A stretch of 64,000 nt of DNA from the NCBI RefSeq assembly GCF_005508865.1, contig NZ_SCOM01000004.1, positions 434,001-498,000 on the forward strand, written 5' to 3'. Positions 49,606 through 57,991 of the stretch are shown one piece after another. The stretch is from Pseudomonas sp. F(2018) (GTDB lineage: Bacteria; Pseudomonadota; Gammaproteobacteria; Pseudomonadales; Pseudomonadaceae). A model generated the notes under the pieces. That model was not told the origin of the DNA. It was given only the letters and a program-made list of their open reading frames with translations, and searched no databases. Made by a program: the position numbers and the translations under genes. The stretch's first letter is position 1, and each line of letters starts with the position of its first letter.

Positions 49606-50769
49606 CTACAGCAGGCGATCGAGCATGCCGCCCTGGTCCAGCAGGCGGCGGGCGATGATCACCCGCATGATCTCGTTGGTACCTTCCAGTATCTGGTGTA
49701 CCCGGCTGTCGCGCACCCAGCGCTCCAGCGGATAGTCATTCAGATAACCGTAGCCCCCATGTAGTTGCAGGGCATCGTTGCACAGGGCGAAGCAGTGGTC
49801 GGTGGCGAAGCGCTTGGCCATGGCGCAGTACAGCGCGGCCTCGCCGTGGCCGTGGTCGAGCTTGTGCGCGGCCAGGCGCACCATCTGCCGGCTGGCGGTC
49901 AGGTCGGTGAGCATATCGGCCAGCTTGAACTGCAGGGCCTGGAACTCGGCCAGCGCCTTGCCGAACTGCTTGCGTTCCTCCACGTAGCGCAGGCTCTGCT
50001 CCAGCGCCGCCTGGGCCGCGCCCAGCGAGCAGCTGGCGATGTTCAGGCGGCCGCCGTCCAGGCCCTTCATGGCGTAGACGAAGCCCTGGCCCTCGGGACC
50101 GATACGGTTGCCGGCGGGGATGCGCACGCCCTCGAAGGTGATGGTGCGGGTCGGCTGGGCCTTCCAACCCATCTTGTCCTCGTTGCGCCCGTACTTCACG
50201 CCCTCGGCATTGGCCGGCACCAGGAAGCAGGAGATGCCCTTGGCGCCGTCCTCGCCGGTGCGCGCCATGACGATCAGCACGTCGGTGCTGCCGGCGCCGG
50301 AGATAAAGCACTTGCTGCCGTCCAGCACGTAGTCGTCGCCATCGCGGCGGGCACGGCTGCGCAGATGGGCGGCGTCCGAGCCAGCGTCCGGCTCGGTCAG
50401 GCAATAGGAGGCCAGCAGGCGACCCTCGGTCAGCCCCGGCAGCCAGGCATCCTTCAGCGCCTGGTCGGCGAAGCTGGCGAGCATCCAGGTGGCCATGTTG
50501 TGGATGGTGATATAGGCCGTGGTGGCCACGCAGCCGGCGGCCAGCTGCTCGAAGATCAGCGAGCTGGTTAGGCGCGACAGGCCGAGGCCGCCGTCTTCTT
50601 CCTTCAGATACAGGGCCAGGTAGCCCTGCTCGGCGGCGCGGCGGATCACCTCCACCGGGAAGTGATGCTCGCGGTCCCAGTCGGCGGCGTGCGGTGCCAG
50701 CTCCCGGGTCGCGAAGGCGCGGGCGCTGTCGACCAGCAGGCGTTGTTCGTCGTCGAGTTCGAAATCCAC
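49606..50769 (-). CDS. Acyl-CoA dehydrogenase (isobutyryl-CoA dehydrogenase type)
   Basis: A 387-residue acyl-CoA dehydrogenase with CLTEPDAGSDA, the substrate-binding QLHGGYGYLNDYP and HQILEGTNEIMR at the C-terminus, where the catalytic Glu is present (unlike the gene at 2327-3490). In a valine operon it should oxidise isobutyryl-CoA to methacrylyl-CoA. It follows mmsA by 60 nt on the same strand. Confidence 0.9.
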   Translation of the reverse strand: MDFELDDEQRLLVDSARAFATRELAPHAADWDREHHFPVEVIRRAAEQGYLALYLKEEDGGLGLSRLTSSLIFEQLAAGCVATTAYITIHNMATWMLASFADQALKDAWLPGLTEGRLLASYCLTEPDAGSDAAHLRSRARRDGDDYVLDGSKCFISGAGSTDVLIVMARTGEDGAKGISCFLVPANAEGVKYGRNEDKMGWKAQPTRTITFEGVRIPAGNRIGPEGQGFVYAMKGLDGGRLNIASCSLGAAQAALEQSLRYVEERKQFGKALAEFQALQFKLADMLTDLTASRQMVRLAAHKLDHGHGEAALYCAMAKRFATDHCFALCNDALQLHGGYGYLNDYPLERWVRDSRVHQILEGTNEIMRVIIARRLLDQGGMLDRLL

Positions 50770-50829
50770 TGCGGTTCCTCGCGCTGTTGTGCAAGCGATG
50801 CGGGGGAGACTGGCTCCCCCGTTCGCGCG

Positions 50830-52341
50830 TCACTTCAGGGTGATGGTGGTGTTGACCTGGCCCACTTCGTCCTCGTCCAGCCAGCGCTGGGTGACGGTCT
50901 TGGTCTGGGTGTAGAACAGCACCACCTGCTTGCCGTAGGGGCCCAGGTCGCCGAGCTTGGAGCCGCGCGAGCCGCTGAAGGAGAACAGCGGCACCGGCAC
51001 CGGGATCGGCACGTTGATGCCGACCTGGCCGACGTCGATCTCTTCCTGGAAGTGCCGGGCGGCGGCGCCGGAGCGGGTGAAGATGGCGGTGCCGTTGCCG
51101 TTCGGGTTGGCGTTGATGATCTCGATAGCCTCGTCCAGGGTCGCGGCGTGCATCACGCACAGCGCCGGGCCGAAGATTTCCTCCTGGTACACGCTCATCG
51201 CTGCGGTCACTCCGGAGAAGATGGTCGGGCCGACGAAGTTGCCATTCTCGTAGCCCGGCACCTGCGGGTTGCGGCCGTCCAGTTCGAGTTTGGCGCCTTC
51301 GCCGACGCCCTTGGCGATCAGCCCGCCGACGCGGTCGAGGGCGGCGCAGGACACCACCGGGCCGACGTCGGTGCCCGGCTCGGTGCCGGCGCCGATCTTC
51401 AGGGTCTTGGCCTTTTCCACCAGCTCGGGCAGCCACTGTTGCGCCTCGCCGACCAGGATCACCACCGACAGGGCCATGCAGCGCTGGCCGGCGGCACCGA
51501 AGGCGGCGCCGACCAGGTTGTTGAGGGTCTGCTGGCGCGGTGCGTCGGGCATGACGATGGCGTGGTTCTTCGCCCCCATCATGCACTGGGCGCGTTTGCC
51601 GTTGGCGGTGGCGCGGTTGTAGACGTGGGTGCCGACCTTGGTCGAACCGACGAAGGACACGGCCTTGATATCCGGGTGATCGCAGAGCAGGTTCACCGCC
51701 TCGGCGCCGCCGTGGATCACGTTGAGCACGCCGGCCGGAATGCCGGCCTCGATGGCCAGCTCGACCAGGCGCATGGTCACCATCGGGTCCTGCTCGGACG
51801 GCTTGAGGACGAAGGTGTTGCCGCAGGCGATGGCCATGGGGAACATCCACAGCGGGATCATCGCCGGGAAGTTGAACGGGGTGATACCGGCGCACACGCC
51901 CAGCGGCTGCTGCAGGGTGTAGGTGTCGACGCCGGCGGCCACGTTGTTGGCCAGCTCGCCCATCTGCAGGTTGCCGATGTTGGCGGCGTGCTCGACCACC
52001 TCCAGGCCGCGGAACACATCTCCCTCGGCGTCGGCCAGGGTCTTGCCCTGCTCGGCGGTGAGAATGGCGGCCAGCTCCTTGATGTTGTCGCGGATCAGTT
52101 GCTGGTACTTAAGGAAGATCCGTGCGCGGGCGCCGATCGGCGTCTTGCGCCAGGTTTTGAAGGCGCCCTTGGCCGCGGCGATTGCGGCGTTCATCTCCTC
52201 GGGCGTGGCGAAGGGCACGCGGGCCAGGACTTCCTGGGTGGCCGGGTTGACCACGTCGCGCCACTGGCTGGTCTTGGATTCGACGAATTCGCCGCCGATC
52301 AGCAGCTTGATCGTGGGGACTGCGCTTGCTTGGGTTGTCAT
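50830..52341 (-). CDS. mmsA: CoA-acylating methylmalonate-semialdehyde dehydrogenase
   Basis: A 503-residue aldehyde dehydrogenase of the MmsA class: PFNFPAMIPLWMFPMAIACGNTF, SFVGSTKVG, catalytic Cys in GAAGQRCMALS, and the C-terminal GSRGSKLGDLGPYGKQ. It forms propionyl-CoA (or acetyl-CoA) from the semialdehyde using NAD and CoA. ATG 52341 has AGGAA upstream; an extension upstream in frame overlaps the LysR control region. First gene of the operon. Confidence 0.93.
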   Translation of the reverse strand: MTTQASAVPTIKLLIGGEFVESKTSQWRDVVNPATQEVLARVPFATPEEMNAAIAAAKGAFKTWRKTPIGARARIFLKYQQLIRDNIKELAAILTAEQGKTLADAEGDVFRGLEVVEHAANIGNLQMGELANNVAAGVDTYTLQQPLGVCAGITPFNFPAMIPLWMFPMAIACGNTFVLKPSEQDPMVTMRLVELAIEAGIPAGVLNVIHGGAEAVNLLCDHPDIKAVSFVGSTKVGTHVYNRATANGKRAQCMMGAKNHAIVMPDAPRQQTLNNLVGAAFGAAGQRCMALSVVILVGEAQQWLPELVEKAKTLKIGAGTEPGTDVGPVVSCAALDRVGGLIAKGVGEGAKLELDGRNPQVPGYENGNFVGPTIFSGVTAAMSVYQEEIFGPALCVMHAATLDEAIEIINANPNGNGTAIFTRSGAAARHFQEEIDVGQVGINVPIPVPVPLFSFSGSRGSKLGDLGPYGKQVVLFYTQTKTVTQRWLDEDEVGQVNTTITLK

Positions 52342-52401
52342 CGTGCGTTCCTGCCAAGTGCGGAAAGGGCTCGGCGAGCCTGTTGCAGTCGATGCTAGCA
52401 G

Positions 52402-52455
52402 TGCATTTTTGCTAGTGGCAACGGGGTTATTTGCAAGTGTATTCTGCGTTTTTGC
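52402..52455. promoter_or_regulatory. Candidate LysR binding repeats between mmsA and its regulator
   Basis: TGCATTTTTGC (52402-52412) and TGCGTTTTTGC (52445-52455) are direct repeats 43 bp apart, about four DNA turns, with a related TTATTTGCAAG between them. They lie in the divergent space, where a LysR tetramer would bind. Confidence 0.4.
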
Positions 52456-52471
52456 ACAGTGGGGCATCACC

Positions 52472-53377
52472 TTGGACTGGGACAACCTGCGTTATTTCCT
52501 CGAGCTGTCCCGCGGCGGCAAGCTCACCGTCGCCGCCCGCCGCCTGGGCGTCGACCACACCACGGTGGCGCGGCGCATCCAGGCGCTGGAGAAGAGCCTG
52601 GAAACCCAGCTGTTCCTGCGCAGCGCCGCCGGCTACAGCCTGACCGAGGCCGGCCGCAACCTGCTGCCCCAGGCGGAAACCATGGAGAGCGCCTTCAGCG
52701 GCATCGAGCGGGCGCGGCAGACACCCAAGGAGGGCCTGTCCGGCCTGGTGCGCATCGGTGTCACCGAGGGTTATGGCGCGATGATGCTGGCGCCGCAGCT
52801 GGCCGAGCTTATCCGCCGCCATCCCAACCTGGGTATCGACCTGCTGGCGGCGCCGCGCATGCTGCAGCTGTCGCGCCGCGAGGCGGATATCGTCATCACC
52901 CTGGATCGACCCGAGCGCGGCCCGTTCATCATCACCAAGCTGACCGACTACTGCCTGCGCCTGTACGCCTCGCCGGACTACCTGGCGCGGCATGCGCCGA
53001 TCCACAGTCGCGAAGACCTGCGCGAGCACGGCTTCGTCAGCTACATCGACGATCTGCTGTACAGCAAGGAGCTGCTCTACCTGGACGAGCTCGGCAAGCC
53101 CAACCATGTGCCGCTGCGCAGTACCAGCATCCTGATCCAGCAGCAGGCAGCCGCCGCCGGTGCCGGCATCGCCATCCTGCCGTCCTTCGCCGCCGACGCC
53201 GATTCGCGCCTGCAGCGGGTGCTGGGCGAGGAGGTGAAATTCATCCGCACCTTCTGGATGCTGATGCCCACCGAACTCAAGGGCATCGCACGGATGCAGG
53301 CGACCTGGAACTTCCTGCGCGAGATGGCGCAGACCAGCAGGGCGGTGATGATGGGAGAGGAGATTTTCCGCACATGA
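52472..53377 (+). CDS. LysR-family regulator of the branched-chain operon
   Basis: A 301-residue LysR protein (LDWDNLRYFLELSRGGKLTVAARRLGVDHTTVARRIQALE, then effector domain). The best start is TTG 52472 after GTGGGGC; no in-frame ATG fits. The divergent position and shared 130-bp control region make it the likely regulator of mmsA onward. P. aeruginosa uses an AraC-type MmsR for its mmsAB, so this is a different regulatory type. Confidence 0.88.
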   Translation: MDWDNLRYFLELSRGGKLTVAARRLGVDHTTVARRIQALEKSLETQLFLRSAAGYSLTEAGRNLLPQAETMESAFSGIERARQTPKEGLSGLVRIGVTEGYGAMMLAPQLAELIRRHPNLGIDLLAAPRMLQLSRREADIVITLDRPERGPFIITKLTDYCLRLYASPDYLARHAPIHSREDLREHGFVSYIDDLLYSKELLYLDELGKPNHVPLRSTSILIQQQAAAAGAGIAILPSFAADADSRLQRVLGEEVKFIRTFWMLMPTELKGIARMQATWNFLREMAQTSRAVMMGEEIFRT

Positions 53378-53379
53378 AA

Positions 53380-53402
53380 CGGCGGCGCCAATGGCGCCGC
53401 CG
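53380..53402. terminator. Bidirectional terminator between LysR and rof
   Basis: CGGCGGCGCC (53380-53389) and GGCGCCGCCG (53393-53402) form a perfect 10-bp stem with an AAT loop, directly after the LysR stop and just before the end of the rof-like gene. TTTC follows on the minus strand. Confidence 0.7.
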
Positions 53403-53407
53403 CATGT

Positions 53408-53686
53408 TCAGATCGAGCAGATCATCCCGGCCAGTTCCACCCGGCCGAAACTGGCGCCGGGGTCGAGCGGGGTGATGGCCAGCAGTTGGTCGAGACGTAC
53501 TTCCTGCTTGCCTTCTTCGGTCTGCAGCACGAGGAATTCCTCCTTGCTCGGGGCCGTGCGCGTATCCAGCGCCCTGGCCACGAAGCTCGGACCCTCGACC
53601 AGCTCGACCTGCAGGCGGTAGCCATGCATGCAAGCGATCTCCAAGAAGTCGTGCAGATCGCAGTTCAGGGGTTGATACGTGTTCAT
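53408..53686 (-). CDS. rof: Rho-binding antiterminator (Rof/YaeO-like)
   Basis: A 92-residue protein beginning MNTYQPLNCDLHDFLEIACMHGYRLQVELVEG, the pattern of the Rof/YaeO family, which binds Rho and inhibits termination. ATG 53686 follows a strong GAGGAGG. It stands alone on the minus strand between two terminators or spacers. Confidence 0.88.
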   Translation of the reverse strand: MNTYQPLNCDLHDFLEIACMHGYRLQVELVEGPSFVARALDTRTAPSKEEFLVLQTEEGKQEVRLDQLLAITPLDPGASFGRVELAGMICSI

Positions 53687-53840
53687 GGCGTTCCTCCTCG
53701 GCTCAGCACGAAAAGTGCCTGTGCATCGGTGATGCTGCGTTAAAAACAGGCTCAGAATGCTCATTTACAAGTTGTAAACTGCGCTTCTTCGCCTGTTTTT
53801 GCCTTGCCTGACCTTCGCTCGGCGACTTTCGTGCTGACCC

Positions 53841-54095
53841 TCAGCAACCCTGCAGCGGGATGATGAAGTAGCCCTGCTGGACGATGGCCGCGGCCACCTC
53901 GGGGTGGGCCGGTTTGCTGTGGCAGAACTGGCAGCGGCTCTGCGACACGTCCGCATCCTCCACGCCGCGGCTGGCGAGCCATTCGCGGGCGTAGCGGGTG
54001 GCGAGTGCCCGGTCGTTGCCTTCGATGAGCACGTCGAAGTGTAGGTAGCCACCGTCCACCGTGCGCACGTGGGTGTCGAACACTTTCACGTTCAT
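53841..54095 (-). CDS. DUF2024 family protein
   Basis: An 84-residue protein (MNVKVFDTHVRTVDGGYLHFDVLIEG, then RCQFCHSKPAHPEV) with the two cysteines and histidines of DUF2024 near the C-terminus. It lies 1 nt after the stop of the periplasmic protein gene, in the same operon as the thioredoxin-like gene. Function unknown; a redox or metal-related role fits the cysteines. Confidence 0.85.
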   Translation of the reverse strand: MNVKVFDTHVRTVDGGYLHFDVLIEGNDRALATRYAREWLASRGVEDADVSQSRCQFCHSKPAHPEVAAAIVQQGYFIIPLQGC

Positions 54096-54096
54096 C

Positions 54097-54834
54097 TTAT
54101 TTCTCCTCTTTCCAGGTGGCCGGCAGCGACAGGTCGCCGGAAGCCACGTCCCATACGCTGGAGACGCACAGCAGCGGGTTGTGCAGGTCGGCGTTGACCT
54201 GCAGGGCGGCGGTCACGCCGTCGTAGTTGAAGCTCTGCGGGAAGCCGACGGCGGCCAGCGGTACGCGGATGCGCGCGGCATCGTCCTGCACGCTGAGGTC
54301 ATAGCCGGGCGAGTCGATGTAGATCGGCGCACCGGGCCAGGTGGCTGGCAGTTTGGGTTTGGCCCCCTCGGGGATGTCGCGCACCTTGAGGCCGGAAGGA
54401 CCGCAGCTGGCGTCCTTGGTCAGCACCACCCAGTGGGAGTGCCACAGGCCGCCGTCGTTGTCCTGCTTGCCGTCACGGTTTTCATCCAGCTGCGGGGTGT
54501 CGTCGAAGTCCGGGTGCGAGGTCAGCGCCAGGGCGAGGATGCCCGAGCCCTGCTCGAAACCGACGCTGCCGGCGTCCAGGCTGGTCGGCCAGACGTAGCT
54601 GTACACCTCGGCGGCGGCGAAGCTGCCCTTGGCGGCAGGCACGCGGCTACCGGCCTTGCCGTCGACCAGCTGTTCGAACACCAGGTCGCTGCCGTCCTTG
54701 AGCACGCGGGTGTGGACCAGGTCGAAGGCGGCGTCGACCTTGGCGGTCTTCTCGCTGTGGATGCCGCCCGGGCCATGGGCCCACGCCTGGCTGGCGAGGA
54801 GCGCGGTGAGCGCGAGAGCGAAGGGGGCTTTCAT
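54097..54834 (-). CDS. Periplasmic protein of unknown function
   Basis: A 245-residue protein with a signal peptide (MKAPFALALTALLASQAWA) and a mature part starting HGPGGIHSEKTAK. It includes a Ca-binding-like DENRDGKQDNDGG and a HSHWVVL stretch, with two cysteine residues that could pair. It lies 10 nt after the thioredoxin-like gene. No family recognised; the redox neighbours suggest an oxidation-related or metal-related role. Confidence 0.8.
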   Translation of the reverse strand: MKAPFALALTALLASQAWAHGPGGIHSEKTAKVDAAFDLVHTRVLKDGSDLVFEQLVDGKAGSRVPAAKGSFAAAEVYSYVWPTSLDAGSVGFEQGSGILALALTSHPDFDDTPQLDENRDGKQDNDGGLWHSHWVVLTKDASCGPSGLKVRDIPEGAKPKLPATWPGAPIYIDSPGYDLSVQDDAARIRVPLAAVGFPQSFNYDGVTAALQVNADLHNPLLCVSSVWDVASGDLSLPATWKEEK

Positions 54835-54844
54835 GGTCGGCTCC

Positions 54845-55075
54845 TTATTTGAGGTCGTCGATGGAGGCGCCGAAGTTCAGGTGCAGCACCTGGCCATCGA
54901 CCACCAGTGCGGGCACCGATTTGACGCCGGCCTGTTCGGCCTCGGCGACGCGCTGCTGCTGGTCGCCGAGGTGGACGACCTCGACCTTCACTTGTGGGTC
55001 GAGCAGGTTGAGCAGGGTCTGTTCGGCCGAAACGCAAACGGGGCAGCCGGCGTGATAGAAGCGTGCGTTGGTCAT
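54845..55075 (-). CDS. Thioredoxin/glutaredoxin-like protein
   Basis: A 76-residue thioredoxin-fold protein with active site C-P-V-C in MTNARFYHAGCPVCVSAEQTLL and a cis-Pro region (VPALVVDGQVLHLNFG). There is no signal peptide, so it is cytoplasmic. First gene of a three-gene minus-strand unit with the periplasmic protein and DUF2024. Divergent from a MarR gene; two dyads lie between. Confidence 0.87.
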   Translation of the reverse strand: MTNARFYHAGCPVCVSAEQTLLNLLDPQVKVEVVHLGDQQQRVAEAEQAGVKSVPALVVDGQVLHLNFGASIDDLK

Positions 55076-55100
55076 GTCGAGTCTCCTTCAGATTGAATTT

Positions 55101-55181
55101 GTATCGATTCGATACTGATTCGAAGGCTACTCCCGTTCCGCTCTTTGTCAATATGGTTTTTAGTCGATACTATGTTTCGAC
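55101..55181. promoter_or_regulatory. Divergent MarR/thioredoxin control region with two dyads
   Basis: Dyad 1, GTATCGA-T-TCGATAC (55101-55115), is a perfect palindrome. Dyad 2, GTCGA-N9-TCGAC (55163-55181), overlaps a good sigma-70 promoter for the MarR gene: TTGTCA (55145-55150), 17 nt, TACTAT (55168-55173). Both share the TATCGA/TCGATA core, suggesting autoregulation and control of the opposite operon. Confidence 0.65.
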
Positions 55182-55192
55182 AGGAGTGATAT

Positions 55193-55759
55193 ATGACCGG
55201 CACAACTCTCTTCGATCTGCTCGAGCGGCTGACCAGCCTGATGCGTATGTGGAATCGCCAGCACCCGCTGCTGGCGGAGCTGCAGTCGATCCAGGTCAGT
55301 GCGTTGATCTATCTGTCGCGCTGCAACCGCTACTCGAACACGCCGCTGGCGGTGACCGAGTACCTGGGGCTGACCAAGGGCACGGTGTCGCAGTCGCTCA
55401 AGGCGCTGGAGGCCAAGGGCCTGATCGAGAAGAGCCAGGACCCGCGCGACCGACGCAGCGTGCACCTGCGTCTGACCGAGCCGGCCCAGGCGCTGGTGGC
55501 GGCGATCACGCCGCCGGATTTCCTGGTGACGGCGCTGGCGCAGATGGGCGAACGCGCGGAGCAACTGGAGGCATTGCTCGGCGATCTGCTACGGCAGATC
55601 CAGCGCAACCAGGACGTGCCGGGTTTCGGCCTGTGCCGCACCTGTCGCTTCCACCAGCAGCGCGACGGCCAGCCATTCTGCGGACTGACCGGGGAAACGA
55701 TGACCACGCCCGATATAGAGCTGATCTGCCGCGAGCACCAACCGCCGGAAGCGGCCTGA
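55193..55759 (+). CDS. MarR-family regulator with cysteine-rich C-terminal tail
   Basis: A 188-residue protein: MarR winged helix (TEYLGLTKGTVSQSLKALEAKGLIEKSQDPRDRRSVHLRLT) and a tail of about 50 residues with CRTC, FCG and IC cysteines (GFGLCRTCRFHQQRDGQPFCGL), as in MarR proteins that may bind a metal or sense redox. It is divergent from the thioredoxin-like operon, which it probably represses. AGGAG lies 7 nt before the ATG. Confidence 0.9.
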   Translation: MTGTTLFDLLERLTSLMRMWNRQHPLLAELQSIQVSALIYLSRCNRYSNTPLAVTEYLGLTKGTVSQSLKALEAKGLIEKSQDPRDRRSVHLRLTEPAQALVAAITPPDFLVTALAQMGERAEQLEALLGDLLRQIQRNQDVPGFGLCRTCRFHQQRDGQPFCGLTGETMTTPDIELICREHQPPEAA

Positions 55760-55760
55760 G

Positions 55761-56195
55761 CTAGACCCTAGCGATAGTCGCCAGGCCGGTGGCGATCAGC
55801 TTCTCCGCCCCATTCTTCACGGCGAATACGTCGGCGCGGCACACCGCCTGGCGCTGGCCGGCCTTCAGCACTTCGCTGCGGCACACCAGACGCTCGCCGA
55901 TGGCCGGGGCCAGCAGGTTGAGCTTGTACTCGCTTGTGACCACGTCGCCGACCATCGAGGCCGCCGCCCAGGCACAGCCGCTGTCAACCATGAAGCCGAC
56001 CACCGCACCGTGCATGTAGCCGTGGTGCTGGCACAGGTCCGGCCGGCTGGGCACCTGCAGGCTGACCTTGCCCGGCGCGAAGTCGAGCAGTTCGGCGCCC
56101 AGCAGCTGGGCGAAGGTGGAGTGCTGCAGCGCCTGCTCCAGGCGTTCGCGGCTGATGCCTGTTGCGGTCTCGGTTCCGGTCTCGGTGGTGTTCAT
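55761..56195 (-). CDS. PaaI-type hotdog-fold thioesterase
   Basis: A 144-residue hotdog protein with the PaaI motif QHHGYMHGAVVGFMVDSGCAWAA. It hydrolyses acyl-CoA thioesters. ATG 56195 follows GAGGAG; the long upstream frame is a shadow of other genes. Convergent with the MarR gene, 1 nt apart. Confidence 0.87.
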   Translation of the reverse strand: MNTTETGTETATGISRERLEQALQHSTFAQLLGAELLDFAPGKVSLQVPSRPDLCQHHGYMHGAVVGFMVDSGCAWAAASMVGDVVTSEYKLNLLAPAIGERLVCRSEVLKAGQRQAVCRADVFAVKNGAEKLIATGLATIARV

Positions 56196-56348
56196 GATCC
56201 GTGCTCCTCGGCAATGGGAGCTTGCAGTCTTGGTCGGCTTTCGCGGCGCCGCCACGCGCATCCAGCGGCGTGATGAGCTGGCATCAGCCTTGACTTGCCC
56301 CGGTGCCTTCCCTAGCGTGCCGTTTTCGTTTTTCAGCAGGAAAGCCGC

Positions 56349-57047
56349 ATGAGCGCCGACGACCGCATCAAACTCGAACCGGGCTGGAAGGAAGCCCTGC
56401 GCGAGGAGTTCGACAAGCCCTACATGCGCGAGCTGAGCGAGTTCCTGCGCGCCGAGAAGGCCGCCGGCAAGGTGATCTACCCGCCGGGGCCGATGATCTT
56501 CAATGCACTGAATTCCACGCCGCTGGACCAGGTCAAGGTGGTGATCATCGGCCAGGATCCGTACCACGGGCCGGGCCAGGCCCACGGCCTGTGCTTCTCG
56601 GTGCAGCCGGGCGTGCCGGCGCCGCCGTCGCTGGTGAACATCTTCAAGGAACTGAAGCGTGACCTGAACATCGACATCCCCGAGCACGGCTACCTGCAGA
56701 GCTGGGCCGAGCAGGGCGTGCTGCTGCTCAACACCTCGCTGACCGTGCAGCAGGCCAGCGCCGGCTCGCACGCCGACAAGGGCTGGCAGCCGTTCACCGA
56801 CAAGGTGATCGAGGTGGTCAATGCGCGGCCGGGCAACCTGGTGTTCCTGTTGTGGGGCGCGCACGCGCAGAGCAAGCAGAAGCTGATCGACAGCACTCGC
56901 CACCTGGTGCTGAAGTCGGCGCACCCGTCACCGCTGTCGGCCTATCGCGGCTTCCTCGGCAACGGCCACTTCAGCCGCACCAACAAGTACCTGGAGCAGT
57001 GCGGCCTCACTCCGATCGACTGGCGACTGCCTCCCCTGCAGGCGTAG
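56349..57047 (+). CDS. ung: Uracil-DNA glycosylase
   Basis: A 232-residue family 1 UDG: GQDPYHGPGQAHGLCFSV (catalytic Asp), LLLNTSLTV, and HPSPLSAYRGFLG (catalytic His). It removes uracil from DNA in base excision repair. The last 41 nt overlap the end of the convergent lipoprotein gene. Upstream of the ATG, GCAGGAAAG is a usable ribosome site. Confidence 0.97.
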   Translation: MSADDRIKLEPGWKEALREEFDKPYMRELSEFLRAEKAAGKVIYPPGPMIFNALNSTPLDQVKVVIIGQDPYHGPGQAHGLCFSVQPGVPAPPSLVNIFKELKRDLNIDIPEHGYLQSWAEQGVLLLNTSLTVQQASAGSHADKGWQPFTDKVIEVVNARPGNLVFLLWGAHAQSKQKLIDSTRHLVLKSAHPSPLSAYRGFLGNGHFSRTNKYLEQCGLTPIDWRLPPLQA

Positions 57048-57900
57048 CGCATTCCAGCCCGGCGATATCCTCGCGCAGGGCGCCCAGGCGCTCGCCGAGT
57101 TGCTGGCGCTGGGCCGGGCTGGCGCTGGCGATCAACTGGTCGAGCAGCTGCGCCAGGCTGCGCTCGCTATCGGCGAACGAGCGCCGGTAGTCCTCGCTCC
57201 AGTAGCTCTGGCGGTCACGCAGCAGCGCCTCGATGCGCTGCGCAAAATCGGCGCTGCGGCGGCCTTCCAGTTCCTGCAGCAGCGCTGCCTGCCAGCGCTC
57301 GCGGCTATCCAGCCACAGACGGTTCTGCTCGCCGCGTTGCTCGGCCCAGCTCTGCACCAGGGCCTTTTGCTGCTGGTTCAGCTCGCCGAGCCAGGGCTCC
57401 AGGCGTTCCTCGGTGGTCTCGCGACGCTTGGCGATCTGCTTGGCCAGTGGCGGCTCGACGAACTCGCGGCGCAGTTTCTCGTTTTCCTTGGCCATCGACT
57501 GGCGCAGCTGCTGCACCTGCTGCGGGCTGAGCTGTTGCAGCAGGCCGGCGGCGGTCGGGCTGATCTCGCTGGACACCGTGCCGAGGGAATCGCGCAGGTC
57601 GCCGAAACGGGCCATCAGGTGGGCGGCGTCCAGCTTGCCGGCGGCCAGGTCGGCACGGTCCTGGTCCAGCCAGCTGGCCAGCTGCGGCAGCTGGGTGCTG
57701 CAGTGCCAGGCCAGGTGCTGGTCCAGGCGCGGCTTGAGCCAGGCCTTCTGTTCGGCGTTGAGGTCTAGATAGCTGTCGATACGCCAGGTCAGCAACCAGT
57801 CGAGGTTGCGGTAGGCCAGGTCGAGGCGGCTGCAGGCGGTCAGCAGGGTGATGCCGGCCAGCAGCACGAGCAGGGGCAGGGCAGAGAGTCTTCGTCGCAT
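57007..57900 (-). CDS. DUF6279-type lipoprotein
   Basis: A 297-residue lipoprotein: signal MRRRLSALPLLVLLAGITLLTAC (lipobox LTAC), then an almost wholly helical protein rich in Gln, Leu, Arg and Glu (LSPQQVQQLRQSMAKENEKLRREF). ATG 57900 begins the signal peptide. It overlaps ung by 41 nt on the opposite strand. Function unknown; the family is common in Pseudomonas. Confidence 0.82.
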   Translation of the reverse strand: MRRRLSALPLLVLLAGITLLTACSRLDLAYRNLDWLLTWRIDSYLDLNAEQKAWLKPRLDQHLAWHCSTQLPQLASWLDQDRADLAAGKLDAAHLMARFGDLRDSLGTVSSEISPTAAGLLQQLSPQQVQQLRQSMAKENEKLRREFVEPPLAKQIAKRRETTEERLEPWLGELNQQQKALVQSWAEQRGEQNRLWLDSRERWQAALLQELEGRRSADFAQRIEALLRDRQSYWSEDYRRSFADSERSLAQLLDQLIASASPAQRQQLGERLGALREDIAGLECATPAGEAVASRSE

Positions 57901-57991
57901 GGCAGGCCTCGTCTTGATTAGCCTGGGCCGAGCATAGTGCGTGCGGATGGCCGCAACATGACGACGACACATCCGCTAAAAAACTTGGGCC

